Below, piece after piece: positions 1 to 5,603 of a stretch of DNA of 11,087 nt. This DNA comes from Rhodospirillaceae bacterium. Its GTDB lineage: Bacteria; Pseudomonadota; Alphaproteobacteria; Rhodospirillales_A; Casp-alpha2. Both the position numbers and the translations under genes were made by a program. The stretch spans positions 975 to 12,061 of the forward strand of contig DNMS01000179.1 of NCBI GenBank assembly GCA_003488105.1, in the 5' to 3' direction. A model generated the notes under the pieces. It had not been told where the DNA came from. It ran no database searches and was given only the letters and a program-made list of their open reading frames with translations. The number at the start of each line of letters is the position of its first letter. Position 1 is the first letter of the stretch.

Positions 1-1788
1 GGCGCCCTGCCGCCATAAAACCAGATTGCCGCGCACCGTGCCGTCGAACAGGAACGGCGACTTGTCGACCCACATCACGCGGGCAGGGGCGTCGACGGTG
101 CCGGACCACGGCGCATGCAGGCCGGCGGCCACCGCGGCGAAGGTCGACTTGCCGCCGCCTGAAGGTCCGGTGATGCCGACCTGCTCGGCATCGGCCTGAA
201 ATTCGAAATCGACGCCGTTCAGCAACGGCGGCCGCGTCGGCGAATGGCCGAACACGACATTCCGAAACCGCAAGGCAGGGTCCCCTGAACGGGCCGCTTG
301 CGCGGCGACTTCAGGTTCTTGAGCGCCATCGCCGTCAACGTCGTCCTGTCGCAGCAAGGCATGATGGAGGGCATCCAGCTTTCCCCGCAGGTTCGGCCAG
401 TCGCGCAAGGCATGCGCCACCGCGCCGCCCAGAAAGATGACGCCGATCAAGTCCGCCAGCGCCAGGTCGCCCGCGCGCCAGGCGACGGCGGCCATCAGGG
501 CCGTGGCGAACAGCGTGGCGCAGGCCGTTATCGTGCAGGTAACCCGGCCGGCGATCCCGGCCACGGCGTCGTCCTGGTCATGGACGGCCGCGGCGGCTGC
601 CTGGCCCATGCCGCCGGCGACGAAGTCACCTTCCATGCCGGCGACCTTATCCGCTTCGATGGTGGCGGTTGCGCCCAGGATGGCGCAGAAATCGTCGTCG
701 GCCTGGGCCGCATGCTTTCGCCGTGCCCCTGATCGCCAGAATGACAATAGGGTGAGCACCCCCACCGTGATCAGGCAGCCACCCAAGGCGGCGACGGCCG
801 CACCCGGGGATAGGCGGGCGATGCCGGTCACCAGGATCAGGACAGCCGGGAGGGTGAGCAGGACCGGAACAATTTCCCGGCAGAGAAGCCGGGCGATCAG
901 GTCGTTGTCGTAGACGCTTTTGACCTGTTCGCTGGGCAGGCGGTAGCCGAGATAAGCAAACGGCCGTCCGATCAAAGACATCAGAAAACCCCCGGCGAGA
1001 CGGCCGCTCATGCGGCGGCGCATCTGTTCGAGAGAAACGGACTGCCCCAGGGACAGCAACCCGCGCAGGAAAAGAACGGCGGTCACCGACACAAAGGCCG
1101 CCCCCGAAAGACCGCCCCCCCGGAAGACCCCATCGGCGGTCTGAACCAGGATTCCGGCCAGGGCGACGAGCGTCAGGGGCGACAGGCAGGCCGCGGCCGC
1201 CGCGACGGCGAACAACGCCTTCGTGCCGCCGTCGATCCGTCGCCATAAATCGCGATACAGACGGTCGGGGCGCCCGCCGGCCTTGAACCCGGGGCCCGGA
1301 CGAAAGGTAAGAACGATCCCCGTGAAGCCTTCATGGAACGTTTCGATCGGGATTTCGGATCGGCCGCAGGCCGGGTCGTTGACCAGGACCCGGTCAGACG
1401 TCATGCCCTCGACGACGACGAAATGGATGAACCGCAGATGGGCGACGAAGGGAAACGCCATGCGGCGCAGGGCTTCCGGCTCGCGGCTGAAGGCGGCGCT
1501 TTCAAGGCCGTAATGACGGCCGGCGCGAACCATGTCGCCCGCGTGCAGGCAGTCGCGCGATACGCCGGTGACGCGGCGGATGTCTTCCAGGGGGACGCAC
1601 CGTCCGTGATGGGCCAGGATCATGGCTAGGGCGGCGACGCCGCATTCCGTCGTCTGATATTGCAGGCGCGTCGGCACGCGCCGTGCCGCCAGCCGGCAGA
1701 AAACGTCCATCAACCACCGGCGAAACCGCCGAACCGGGGTTTCCCGCCGCAGGATCGCGGCATCCGTCGTCAATTGTTCAGCGGTCAC
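1..1788 (-). CDS. C39 peptidase-containing ABC transporter (PCAT-1), C-terminus cut by window edge
   Basis: An inner-membrane exporter expected to cut leaders from precursor peptides and pump the released core out. Reading the minus strand from GTG 1788 gives 596 uninterrupted codons to position 1. An in-frame TAG at 1803-1801 rules out a longer start. AGGGA lies only 2 nt before the GTG, so the start is tentative; TTG 1773 and ATG 1710 are alternatives. The N-terminal C39 domain has the full triad: Cys49 in QTTECG, His122 in FIHFVVVEG and Asp138 in NDPACG. Hydrophobic segments follow from about residue 185 to 430. Walker A is GPSGGGKST at 541-549. Only 29 residues separate the Walker lysine (547) from the Q-loop position, which reads VDKSPFLF with Lys576 in place of Gln. 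PCAT-2 in this window has 42 residues and VDQDIFLF. The signature motif, Walker B and H-loop lie outside the window. It sits downstream of three precursor genes on the same strand. Family assignment is firm; full ATPase competence is uncertain. Confidence 0.9.
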   Translation of the reverse strand, partial: MTAEQLTTDAAILRRETPVRRFRRWLMDVFCRLAARRVPTRLQYQTTECGVAALAMILAHHGRCVPLEDIRRVTGVSRDCLHAGDMVRAGRHYGLESAAFSREPEALRRMAFPFVAHLRFIHFVVVEGMTSDRVLVNDPACGRSEIPIETFHEGFTGIVLTFRPGPGFKAGGRPDRLYRDLWRRIDGGTKALFAVAAAAACLSPLTLVALAGILVQTADGVFRGGGLSGAAFVSVTAVLFLRGLLSLGQSVSLEQMRRRMSGRLAGGFLMSLIGRPFAYLGYRLPSEQVKSVYDNDLIARLLCREIVPVLLTLPAVLILVTGIARLSPGAAVAALGGCLITVGVLTLLSFWRSGARRKHAAQADDDFCAILGATATIEADKVAGMEGDFVAGGMGQAAAAAVHDQDDAVAGIAGRVTCTITACATLFATALMAAVAWRAGDLALADLIGVIFLGGAVAHALRDWPNLRGKLDALHHALLRQDDVDGDGAQEPEVAAQAARSGDPALRFRNVVFGHSPTRPPLLNGVDFEFQADAEQVGITGPSGGGKSTFAAVAAGLHAPWSGTVDAPARVMWVDKSPFLFDGTVRGNLVLWRQGA

Positions 1789-1858
1789 GTTCCCTGCGAT
1801 CTAAAGTGTGTAAGGGCCCTTGTCCGGCGCCGGTCGGCCAGAACCCGCCCACGCCCTT

Positions 1859-1900
1859 AAAAAGGAAATAAGCGCCCGCACCGGTAAGGTGCGAGGCGCT
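1859..1900 (-). terminator. Intrinsic terminator between precursor A and PCAT-1
   Basis: On the minus strand an 11-bp stem with one internal bulge (AGCGCC + GCACC pairing with GGTGC + GGCGCT, 1871-1900) has a 5-nt loop. It is followed directly by a T-rich tract, TATTTCCTTTTT. It lies 83 nt after the stop of precursor A and about 70 nt before the PCAT-1 start. It would end or reduce transcription coming from the precursor genes before it reaches the transporter. Confidence 0.75.
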
Positions 1901-1982
1901 CATGGTCGATCAGGCCCCGGATGGCGCCAAAAACCTTTCCAGCCGGAAAGCCGCCATGCCGACCTATGGCCGGCAGCAATTG

Positions 1983-2261
1983 TCAGGCACTTGTGTCAAC
2001 ACATTGTACAGAGGTGCCGGCGGAAATCATCTCGAGTTCGAACTCGGTCAGTTCGTCGTCGTTGGCGGCCTCGTTGCATAGCGCCTTGAAATTCATCCCG
2101 GCGGCCAGGGCTTCTTCCTTGGTGAACGAAAAGCCGAGCTTGTCGCCCTGTTCGACGGCGGTATCCGCGACGTCTTCAGGGGTTTTCGACAGAGAAAATG
2201 CCGCCATCAGGTCTTCGCTGACCCGCAACTGCCTGTAATATTCGATGATGTTCTGATTCAT
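1983..2261 (-). CDS. Nif11-type leader peptide precursor A (core TSVQCVDTSA)
   Basis: A 92-residue precursor peptide. ATG 2261 was chosen because the MNQN start is shared with copies B and C and GGAA lies at a suitable distance upstream; ATG 2273 (MEPLMNQN) is an in-frame alternative. Residues 1-82 form a Nif11-like leader: a helical N-terminal half, GFSFTKEEALAAG in the middle, and the acidic stretch ANDDELTEFELE leading to ISAG. The expected C39 cut after Gly82 releases a 10-residue tail, TSVQCVDTSA, with one Cys and several Ser/Thr. The leader is nearly identical to that of C, differing only around residues 63-66 (NEAA against SQAV). The family role (export or maturation leader) is known for Nif11-like precursors. 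Whether the tail is modified is unknown, because no tailoring enzyme is in view. It is followed by a terminator and PCAT-1. Confidence 0.88.
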   Translation of the reverse strand: MNQNIIEYYRQLRVSEDLMAAFSLSKTPEDVADTAVEQGDKLGFSFTKEEALAAGMNFKALCNEAANDDELTEFELEMISAGTSVQCVDTSA

Positions 2262-2388
2262 TAGGGGTTCCATTCGCGTGATCTATGAGTTGCACATTCT
2301 TTTATTCGAACCGCACCCGGTCCGTCGGCGAATGGCTTGGCCGTGGGTCCAAAATCGATTGCGCCAATGTTCCGCCTGCCCGCGAAGG
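2020..2388. repeat. Duplicated segment, copy 1 (precursor A leader plus upstream region)
   Basis: This block, covering the leader-coding part of A and about 127 bp upstream of its start, recurs at 3162-3616 with few base differences (offset 1142-1143). The second copy is split by an 85-bp insert. Sequence upstream of the start codon is as well conserved as the coding part, so the regulatory region was copied with the gene. The core-coding 3' end is not shared. Confidence 0.88.
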
Positions 2389-2435
2389 CTTGATCATGCC
2401 GTCTGCGCGGTGGCGGCGGCTCGCGCCGGTATTCC

Positions 2436-2720
2436 TTAAAACTCAGGTTTAATTGGTTTGCCTGGTGATATTGAGCCGGCGGAAATCATCTCGAGTTCGA
2501 ACTCGGTCAGTTCGTCGTCGTTGGCGGCCTGGCTGCACAGCGCCTTGAAATTCATCCCGGCGGCCAGGGCTTCTTCCTTGGTGAAGGAAAAGCCCAGTTT
2601 GCGTCCTTCATCGACGGCTTTTTCGATGATCTGATCAAAGTTTTCACAACCCGCATAGGCGGCTTGCAGGGCTTTGTCTTGGCGTACTGTCTGATAGTAA
2701 TCGACGATGTTCTGGTTCAT
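2436..2720 (-). CDS. Nif11-type leader peptide precursor B (core SISPGKPIKPEF)
   Basis: A 94-residue precursor starting at ATG 2720, with GGGG six bases upstream. A longer in-frame ATG at 2798 has no support from the sister genes. The leader is again 82 residues and ends in ANDDELTEFELEMISAG. The tail, SISPGKPIKPEF, is 12 residues, rich in Pro and Lys, without Cys. The first 40 or so leader residues (MNQNIVDYYQTVRQDKALQ...) differ clearly from A and C and include Cys25. The last 40 or so are almost identical to A at both protein and DNA level, so the gene looks like a mosaic. Downstream of the stop it shares GGAATACCGGCGCGAGCCG with precursor C. Its absence of Cys argues against a thioether product; the mature form is unknown. 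Confidence 0.88.
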   Translation of the reverse strand: MNQNIVDYYQTVRQDKALQAAYAGCENFDQIIEKAVDEGRKLGFSFTKEEALAAGMNFKALCSQAANDDELTEFELEMISAGSISPGKPIKPEF

Positions 2721-2923
2721 TTGAAACCCCATATTCTGCCGATCGGCGGGCCGAATTGATCGCGGGAAAATCCCCGCAGCGCGATTTTGACAAAGCAATC
2801 AGGAGCACAATACGGCAGGAGGTTTCCTCCTCAATTGACAGCAGTCTAGTCTACTGTCCGGGGTCTTCACTTTCCCTTGTGTCCAAAAACGTTATTCCCT
2901 GCGTTTCGGGCTGGTGGTGCGTA

Positions 2924-2938
2924 TCACAGTTGCTGTGA
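2924..2938. repeat. Perfect 6-bp-arm palindrome TCACAGTTGCTGTGA
   Basis: TCACAG and CTGTGA arms are separated by TTG. It lies about 200 bp upstream of the B start, at the edge of the PCAT remnant. The size suits a dimeric regulator site, but no partner site or promoter was identified, and it is not the usual CRP arrangement (TGTGA-N6-TCACA). Confidence 0.35.
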
Positions 2939-2984
2939 CCGGAACGAGGCGCCGATTTGAAATGCGGTTCCCCGACGATACCAC

Positions 2985-3090
2985 GATCAACGCCAGGTCG
3001 GTGACGCCGCATTCAGTCGTCTGGTATTACAGGCGCGCCGGAACGCGCCGGGCACAGAGCCGGGCACAGAGCCGGGCACGCAGGTCAGGC
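2985..3090 (-). pseudogene. Remnant of a PCAT N-terminus downstream of precursor C
   Basis: Translated on the minus strand this reads ...ARRVPARL-stop-YQTTECGVTDLALIVV, aligning with ARRVPTRLQYQTTECGVAALAMIL at the start of PCAT-1. The TAA at 3029-3027 stands where PCAT-1 has CAA (Gln). The catalytic-Cys motif TTECG survives, but recognisable similarity fades after about 15 further residues and no peptidase His/Asp or transporter body follows. Upstream of the match a 12-bp unit is repeated, giving ARLCARLCAR. Its place after precursor C mirrors that of PCAT-1 after precursor A, so it is read as the dead end of a duplicated 'precursor + exporter' unit. The ends are approximate. Confidence 0.75.
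3050..3079. repeat. 12-bp tandem repeat, 2.5 copies (GGGCACAGAGCC)
   Basis: Two full copies and a six-base partial copy stand in a row inside the PCAT remnant. In the old reading frame the unit encodes RLCA. PCAT-1 has a single RLAAR at this place, so the repeat probably arose by slippage after or during decay. Confidence 0.8.
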
Positions 3091-3121
3091 GGGAGCGGCT
3101 CGCGCCGGTATTCCTTAAACC

Positions 3122-3403
3122 TTAGTGTTTTGGGGTACGAGGGGTGGCTGTTATCAGGCCTGCGGAAATCATCTCGAGTTCGAACTCGGTCAGTTCGTCG
3201 TCGTTGACGGCCTGACTGCACAGCGCCTTGAAATTCATCCCGGCGGCCAGGGCTTCTTCCTTGGTGAACGAAAAGCCGAGCTTGTCGCCCTGTTCGACGG
3301 CGGTATCCGCGACGTCTTCAGGGGTTTTCGACAGAGAAAATGCCGCCATCAGGTCTTCGCTGACCCGCAACTGCCTGTAATATTCGATGATGTTCTGATT
3401 CAT
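3122..3403 (-). CDS. Nif11-type leader peptide precursor C (core LITATPRTPKH)
   Basis: A 93-residue precursor from ATG 3403 (MNQN start shared with A and B; ATG 3415 is an in-frame alternative). The 82-residue leader matches A except near residues 63-66 and ends NDDELTEFELEMISAG. The tail is LITATPRTPKH: 11 residues, basic, with three Thr and two Pro and no Cys or Ser. Leader and upstream DNA match precursor A closely, whereas the tails of A and C have nothing in common. This is the pattern expected of a conserved export tag with a freely changing cargo. Downstream is the PCAT remnant rather than a working transporter, so its product would need PCAT-1 or PCAT-2. Confidence 0.88.
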   Translation of the reverse strand: MNQNIIEYYRQLRVSEDLMAAFSLSKTPEDVADTAVEQGDKLGFSFTKEEALAAGMNFKALCSQAVNDDELTEFELEMISAGLITATPRTPKH

Positions 3404-3616
3404 TAGGGGTTCCATTCGCGTGATCTATGAGTTGCACATTCTTTAATCTGAACCGCACTCCGGTCCGTCGGCGAATGGCTTGGCCGTATCAATTACGACG
3501 CTGCTAGTCCAACCTGGAAAGACCTATCCACGATGAACCGTAACCGGGTTCATCGGTAGATGCCTTGGCCGTGAGTCCAAAATCGATTGCGCTAACGTTC
3601 CATCTGCCCGCGAAGG
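3162..3616. repeat. Duplicated segment, copy 2 (precursor C leader plus upstream region, split by insert)
   Basis: Matches 2020-2388 in two blocks, 3162-3487 and 3573-3616, interrupted by 85 bp. The block outside the insert (GTCCAAAATCGATTGCG and flanks) shows more substitutions than the block next to the gene. Confidence 0.85.
3488..3572. mobile_element. 85-bp insert with hairpin, flanked by 9-bp direct repeat CTTGGCCGT
   Basis: Copy 1 of the duplication runs straight through CTTGGCCGT (2336-2344). Copy 2 has CTTGGCCGT at 3479-3487, then 76 unrelated bases, then CTTGGCCGT again at 3564-3572 and the rest of the shared sequence. Inside is a hairpin CGATGAACC / GGTTCATCG (3531-3539, 3547-3555) with a 7-nt loop. 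A 9-bp target duplication would suit a small non-autonomous element, but it has no terminal inverted repeats that I can see. A recombination scar or a deletion in copy 1 is also possible. It encodes nothing. Confidence 0.5.
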
Positions 3617-3675
3617 TTCGGGGATGCGAGGTTTTAGCCGCGGCGATCCCTGCCCCGACAACGGGCGGCTAGCGG

Positions 3676-3717
3676 CGGCGCCGAACACAGAGATGTGGGC
3701 CGGCACGTTCGGCGCCG
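3676..3717. repeat. 11-bp perfect inverted repeat upstream of precursor D
   Basis: CGGCGCCGAAC (3676-3686) and GTTCGGCGCCG (3707-3717) pair perfectly around a 20-nt spacer. No T-tract follows on either strand, so this is not a standard intrinsic terminator. It sits about 250 bp before D and about 270 bp before C, between the two divergent genes. A regulator site or an RNA structure are the plain alternatives. Confidence 0.6.
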
Positions 3718-3964
3718 GAAGGAATTTCGCCATATCTTGATGTCCGGGAGGGCCAACCCGCTTTTTTCTTTGCGTTCAGAAACGCTTTACTCTGCGTCCA
3801 AACTGCACGCGCTTGTGACGAATGAACTGGTGCTCGGGGAAGCGTCCATTGCTTAATCTCCGGCAGCGGATTTCGGCTTTGGTTCTCCCTGCGCACTTGC
3901 GCAGCAGGGCATTCCCGGTTGCCGGAATGCGCCAAAAGACAGCGCTTCAGAAAAGGAGATTCAC

Positions 3965-4243
3965 ATGAACGCGAACGTCATTGAATTTTATAAAAAGGTG
4001 CGGGCCGACCAAGGCCTGATCGAGGCGCTCTCTGAGGGACAGACCGCCGAGGAAGTTTCCGAAATCGCCGTCAAAAAGGCTGCGGAAATGGGCATCACAT
4101 TGGAAACTGCGGATGTGATTGCCGCCCTGGGCCAGTTCCAGGAATTGGCGACCGGTGCCGCCAATGACGACGAACTGACCGAGTTCGAGTTGGAACTGAT
4201 CGCCGCGGGGAACGTAAATACCTGCTACGGCAAAGGGGTCTGA
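3965..4243 (+). CDS. Nif11-type leader peptide precursor D (core NVNTCYGKGV)
   Basis: A 92-residue precursor from ATG 3965, with GGAG at 3955-3958 six bases upstream, the best ribosome site among the four precursors. The leader is again exactly 82 residues. Its N-terminal two thirds (MNANVIEFYKKVRADQGL..., then GITLETADVIAALG) differ from A-C, but AANDDELTEFELE is kept and ends LIAAG. Cleavage after Gly82 would free NVNTCYGKGV, with one Cys next to Thr and Tyr and one Lys. It lacks the leader Cys62 found in A-C. It stands alone on the plus strand with its own terminator, and converges on the AraC-type regulator. The Nif11-like assignment is strong; the product's chemistry is unknown. Confidence 0.9.
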   Translation: MNANVIEFYKKVRADQGLIEALSEGQTAEEVSEIAVKKAAEMGITLETADVIAALGQFQELATGAANDDELTEFELELIAAGNVNTCYGKGV

Positions 4244-4269
4244 TTTCGGGCCATTTTCCGTTTGACGAG

Positions 4270-4305
4270 AACGCCTGCGCCGTCCCGGCGCGGGCGTTTT
4301 CATTT
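4270..4305 (+). terminator. Intrinsic terminator after precursor D
   Basis: AACGCCTGCGCC (4270-4281) pairs with GGCGCGGGCGTT (4287-4298) over 12 positions, with one G-T pair and a 5-nt loop, followed by TTCATTT. It begins 26 nt past the D stop. It lies in the gap between two convergent genes, but the T-tract favours only the plus strand. Confidence 0.85.
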
Positions 4306-4333
4306 GGGGGCGCTGGATTGGCGACGGGCCTGC

Positions 4334-5386
4334 CTAGCGGCCGAGGCTTCTGATCCAGGCCGTGAACTCCGGCGTCTCTCCACCCCCCGCCGATTGACCC
4401 GACACGCCGACGGCCGCCGCCGCCTGGCCCATGGCGCGGGCCTCGCTGGGCGAAATCCCATAGTGGTTCTTGAATGATTTGCTGAACTGCGATTCGCTGG
4501 AAAAGCCGCAGGCAAAGCCGACCGCGCCGATGCTCATGCCGTTATGCACGGGGTTGGACAACATTTGCAGGCTGCGCCTGAGGCGCCGTTCCTGGATATA
4601 CCGCGACACGCCGTCGTGGGGGGCGAAAATCCGGTAAAGCTGCGAGCGTGAGATGCGGAACGTCCGGGCCAAAAGTTCGGGGCTCAACTGTTCGCCAAGG
4701 TTCTGGTCGATATAGCGGAAGATCGACTTGCCGACGGCGAGGGAGACCTCGGGTGCGGCGCCCTCGGTCAATTCCGCTTCGTGCGTGAGCCAGGTTTCCA
4801 GAAGGCCGAGCGTGCCTTTCAGGGCGATCCCGGCATGTCGCATGTCCATCTCGGGCACATGCTTCCACAATGAACACAGATGTTCGGCGACAAACGGCAC
4901 CATCGGGTTGTCGGGGCCAAGCCGCTTGCCGTGAAAACCGGCCAGAAGGTCGGACAAGTTCGGGTGCAGTTCGCGCGGCAGAACCATCGTCAGATTGGCG
5001 AAGTCGGTGTTCAGCATTTCATGAGGCTGATCAAGGTCGATGATCAGCATGTCGCCGGCGCTGATGCGGTGGTCGCTGCTGGCAAGGCCACCCCCTTCGA
5101 GAAATACCTGAACCAGAATATGATCCATCCCGTCACGGGCGACGCGGCGGGCGTCGCGGCTGAACAGTTGCGATTGGGATCGGGTCACGCCGAACACGGC
5201 GTCGCCGAGGTTGCACACGTCGATCCGCGCGGAGATGTCGCTTTTCGGTGTGCTTCCATCCGGCGCCAGCAGGTCGAACAGAACGCCCATGTTTTCGTTC
5301 CAGGCATCGAAGCGATCCTTGGACTCGAAAAACGCCGTGTCGAAATGCGCGATATCTATTTGGGCACGGGGTTTGCTGGACGGCAT
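4334..5386 (-). CDS. AraC-family transcriptional regulator
   Basis: A 350-residue cytoplasmic DNA-binding protein. ATG 5386 is preceded by AAGG seven bases upstream. The N-terminal half (about residues 25-200, FDAWNENMGVLFDL ... ISAGDMLIIDLDQPHEM) resembles the cupin-like sensor domain of the AraC_binding_2 type. The C-terminal region (about 225-320) is a double helix-turn-helix AraC domain: first helix pair around LSPELLARTFRISRSQLYRIF, then MSIGAVGFACGFSSESQFSKSF and the family ending HYGISPSEAR. A Gly/Ala-rich tail of about 30 residues follows. It is divergent from the HlyD/PCAT-2 operon across 217 bp and convergent with precursor D, so it probably controls the export operon, the precursors or itself. 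The inducer cannot be read from sequence; the exported peptide is one candidate. Confidence 0.93.
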   Translation of the reverse strand: MPSSKPRAQIDIAHFDTAFFESKDRFDAWNENMGVLFDLLAPDGSTPKSDISARIDVCNLGDAVFGVTRSQSQLFSRDARRVARDGMDHILVQVFLEGGGLASSDHRISAGDMLIIDLDQPHEMLNTDFANLTMVLPRELHPNLSDLLAGFHGKRLGPDNPMVPFVAEHLCSLWKHVPEMDMRHAGIALKGTLGLLETWLTHEAELTEGAAPEVSLAVGKSIFRYIDQNLGEQLSPELLARTFRISRSQLYRIFAPHDGVSRYIQERRLRRSLQMLSNPVHNGMSIGAVGFACGFSSESQFSKSFKNHYGISPSEARAMGQAAAAVGVSGQSAGGGETPEFTAWIRSLGR

Positions 5387-5603
5387 AGGCTTGCCTTAGT
5401 TGTTATCTGCGCCGGGGCAAAGGCGATTATTCGAACAACATAATGGACAAGACAGCCCGTATATTCCCACGAAACAAAGCGTAAGCCGGTTTGAACGGAA
5501 TAACAATTGAATTGGGACGCCCGGACAAGTTTGAAGCCGCCCCGCCCAAGTACACTCAGCCCTGAATTGCGCATTCAAGCTGCAACGCGGTGGTCATCAA
5601 AAA
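5387..5603. promoter_or_regulatory. Divergent control region between araC-type gene and export operon
   Basis: This 217-bp, locally AT-richer gap must carry start signals for both divergent units. A TATATT at 5460-5465 could be a plus-strand -10 box, but no good -35 stands 17 bp before it; regulator-dependent promoters often lack one. ATTAT...ATAAT arms near 5428-5446 form a weak dyad. These sites are tentative. Confidence 0.45.

Larger units (their letters stand above)
2721..3121. other. Region between precursors C and B: B upstream sequence plus PCAT remnant
   Basis: There is no intact gene in this 401-bp stretch. Next to B it holds two small dyads, GCGGG/CCCGC at 2762-2777 and AGGAGG-TTT-CCTCCT at 2817-2831; neither has a T-tract, so they are not intrinsic terminators. 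Further on is the palindrome at 2924-2938, then the degenerate PCAT 5' end. No convincing -35/-10 pair was found for B. Confidence 0.6.
3404..3964. promoter_or_regulatory. Intergenic region between divergent precursors C and D
   Basis: This 561-bp stretch must hold the start signals of C (minus strand) and D (plus strand). I see no convincing gene in it; small open frames here have no ribosome site or family likeness. It contains the duplicated C upstream region, the 85-bp insert at 3488-3572, the 11-bp inverted repeat at 3676-3717, and a T-rich stretch at 3761-3790 before D. No clear sigma-70 -35/-10 pair could be fixed, so promoter positions are left open. Confidence 0.55.

Noticed and set aside
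2721..2798. Upstream-extended start for precursor B (ATG 2798)
   Set aside because: The extra 26 residues have no counterpart in A, C or D, and the ATG at 2720 has a good ribosome site and the shared MNQN start.
2033..3188. 14-bp palindrome CGAGTTCGAACTCG at 2033-2046, 2492-2505 and 3175-3188 as an operator
   Set aside because: In each case it is the coding sequence for the conserved leader motif (TEFELE) in A, B and C, so the repetition comes from the duplicated leaders. Precursor D lacks the palindrome while keeping the protein motif.
3555..3575. GATGCCTTGGC resembling the 5' end of 23S rRNA
   Set aside because: The match is only about 11 bases and the surrounding sequence does not continue as rRNA; likely chance.
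1983..3620. Repeated blocks as a CRISPR array
   Set aside because: The repeats are whole leader genes with upstream regions, of unequal spacing and length, not short repeats with regular spacers.
3524..3935. Two small minus-strand open frames (3524-3733 and 3669-3935) as possible extra peptides
   Set aside because: Neither has a ribosome site, the Nif11-like leader or the DELTEFELE motif. They overlap each other and cross the inverted repeat and insert.
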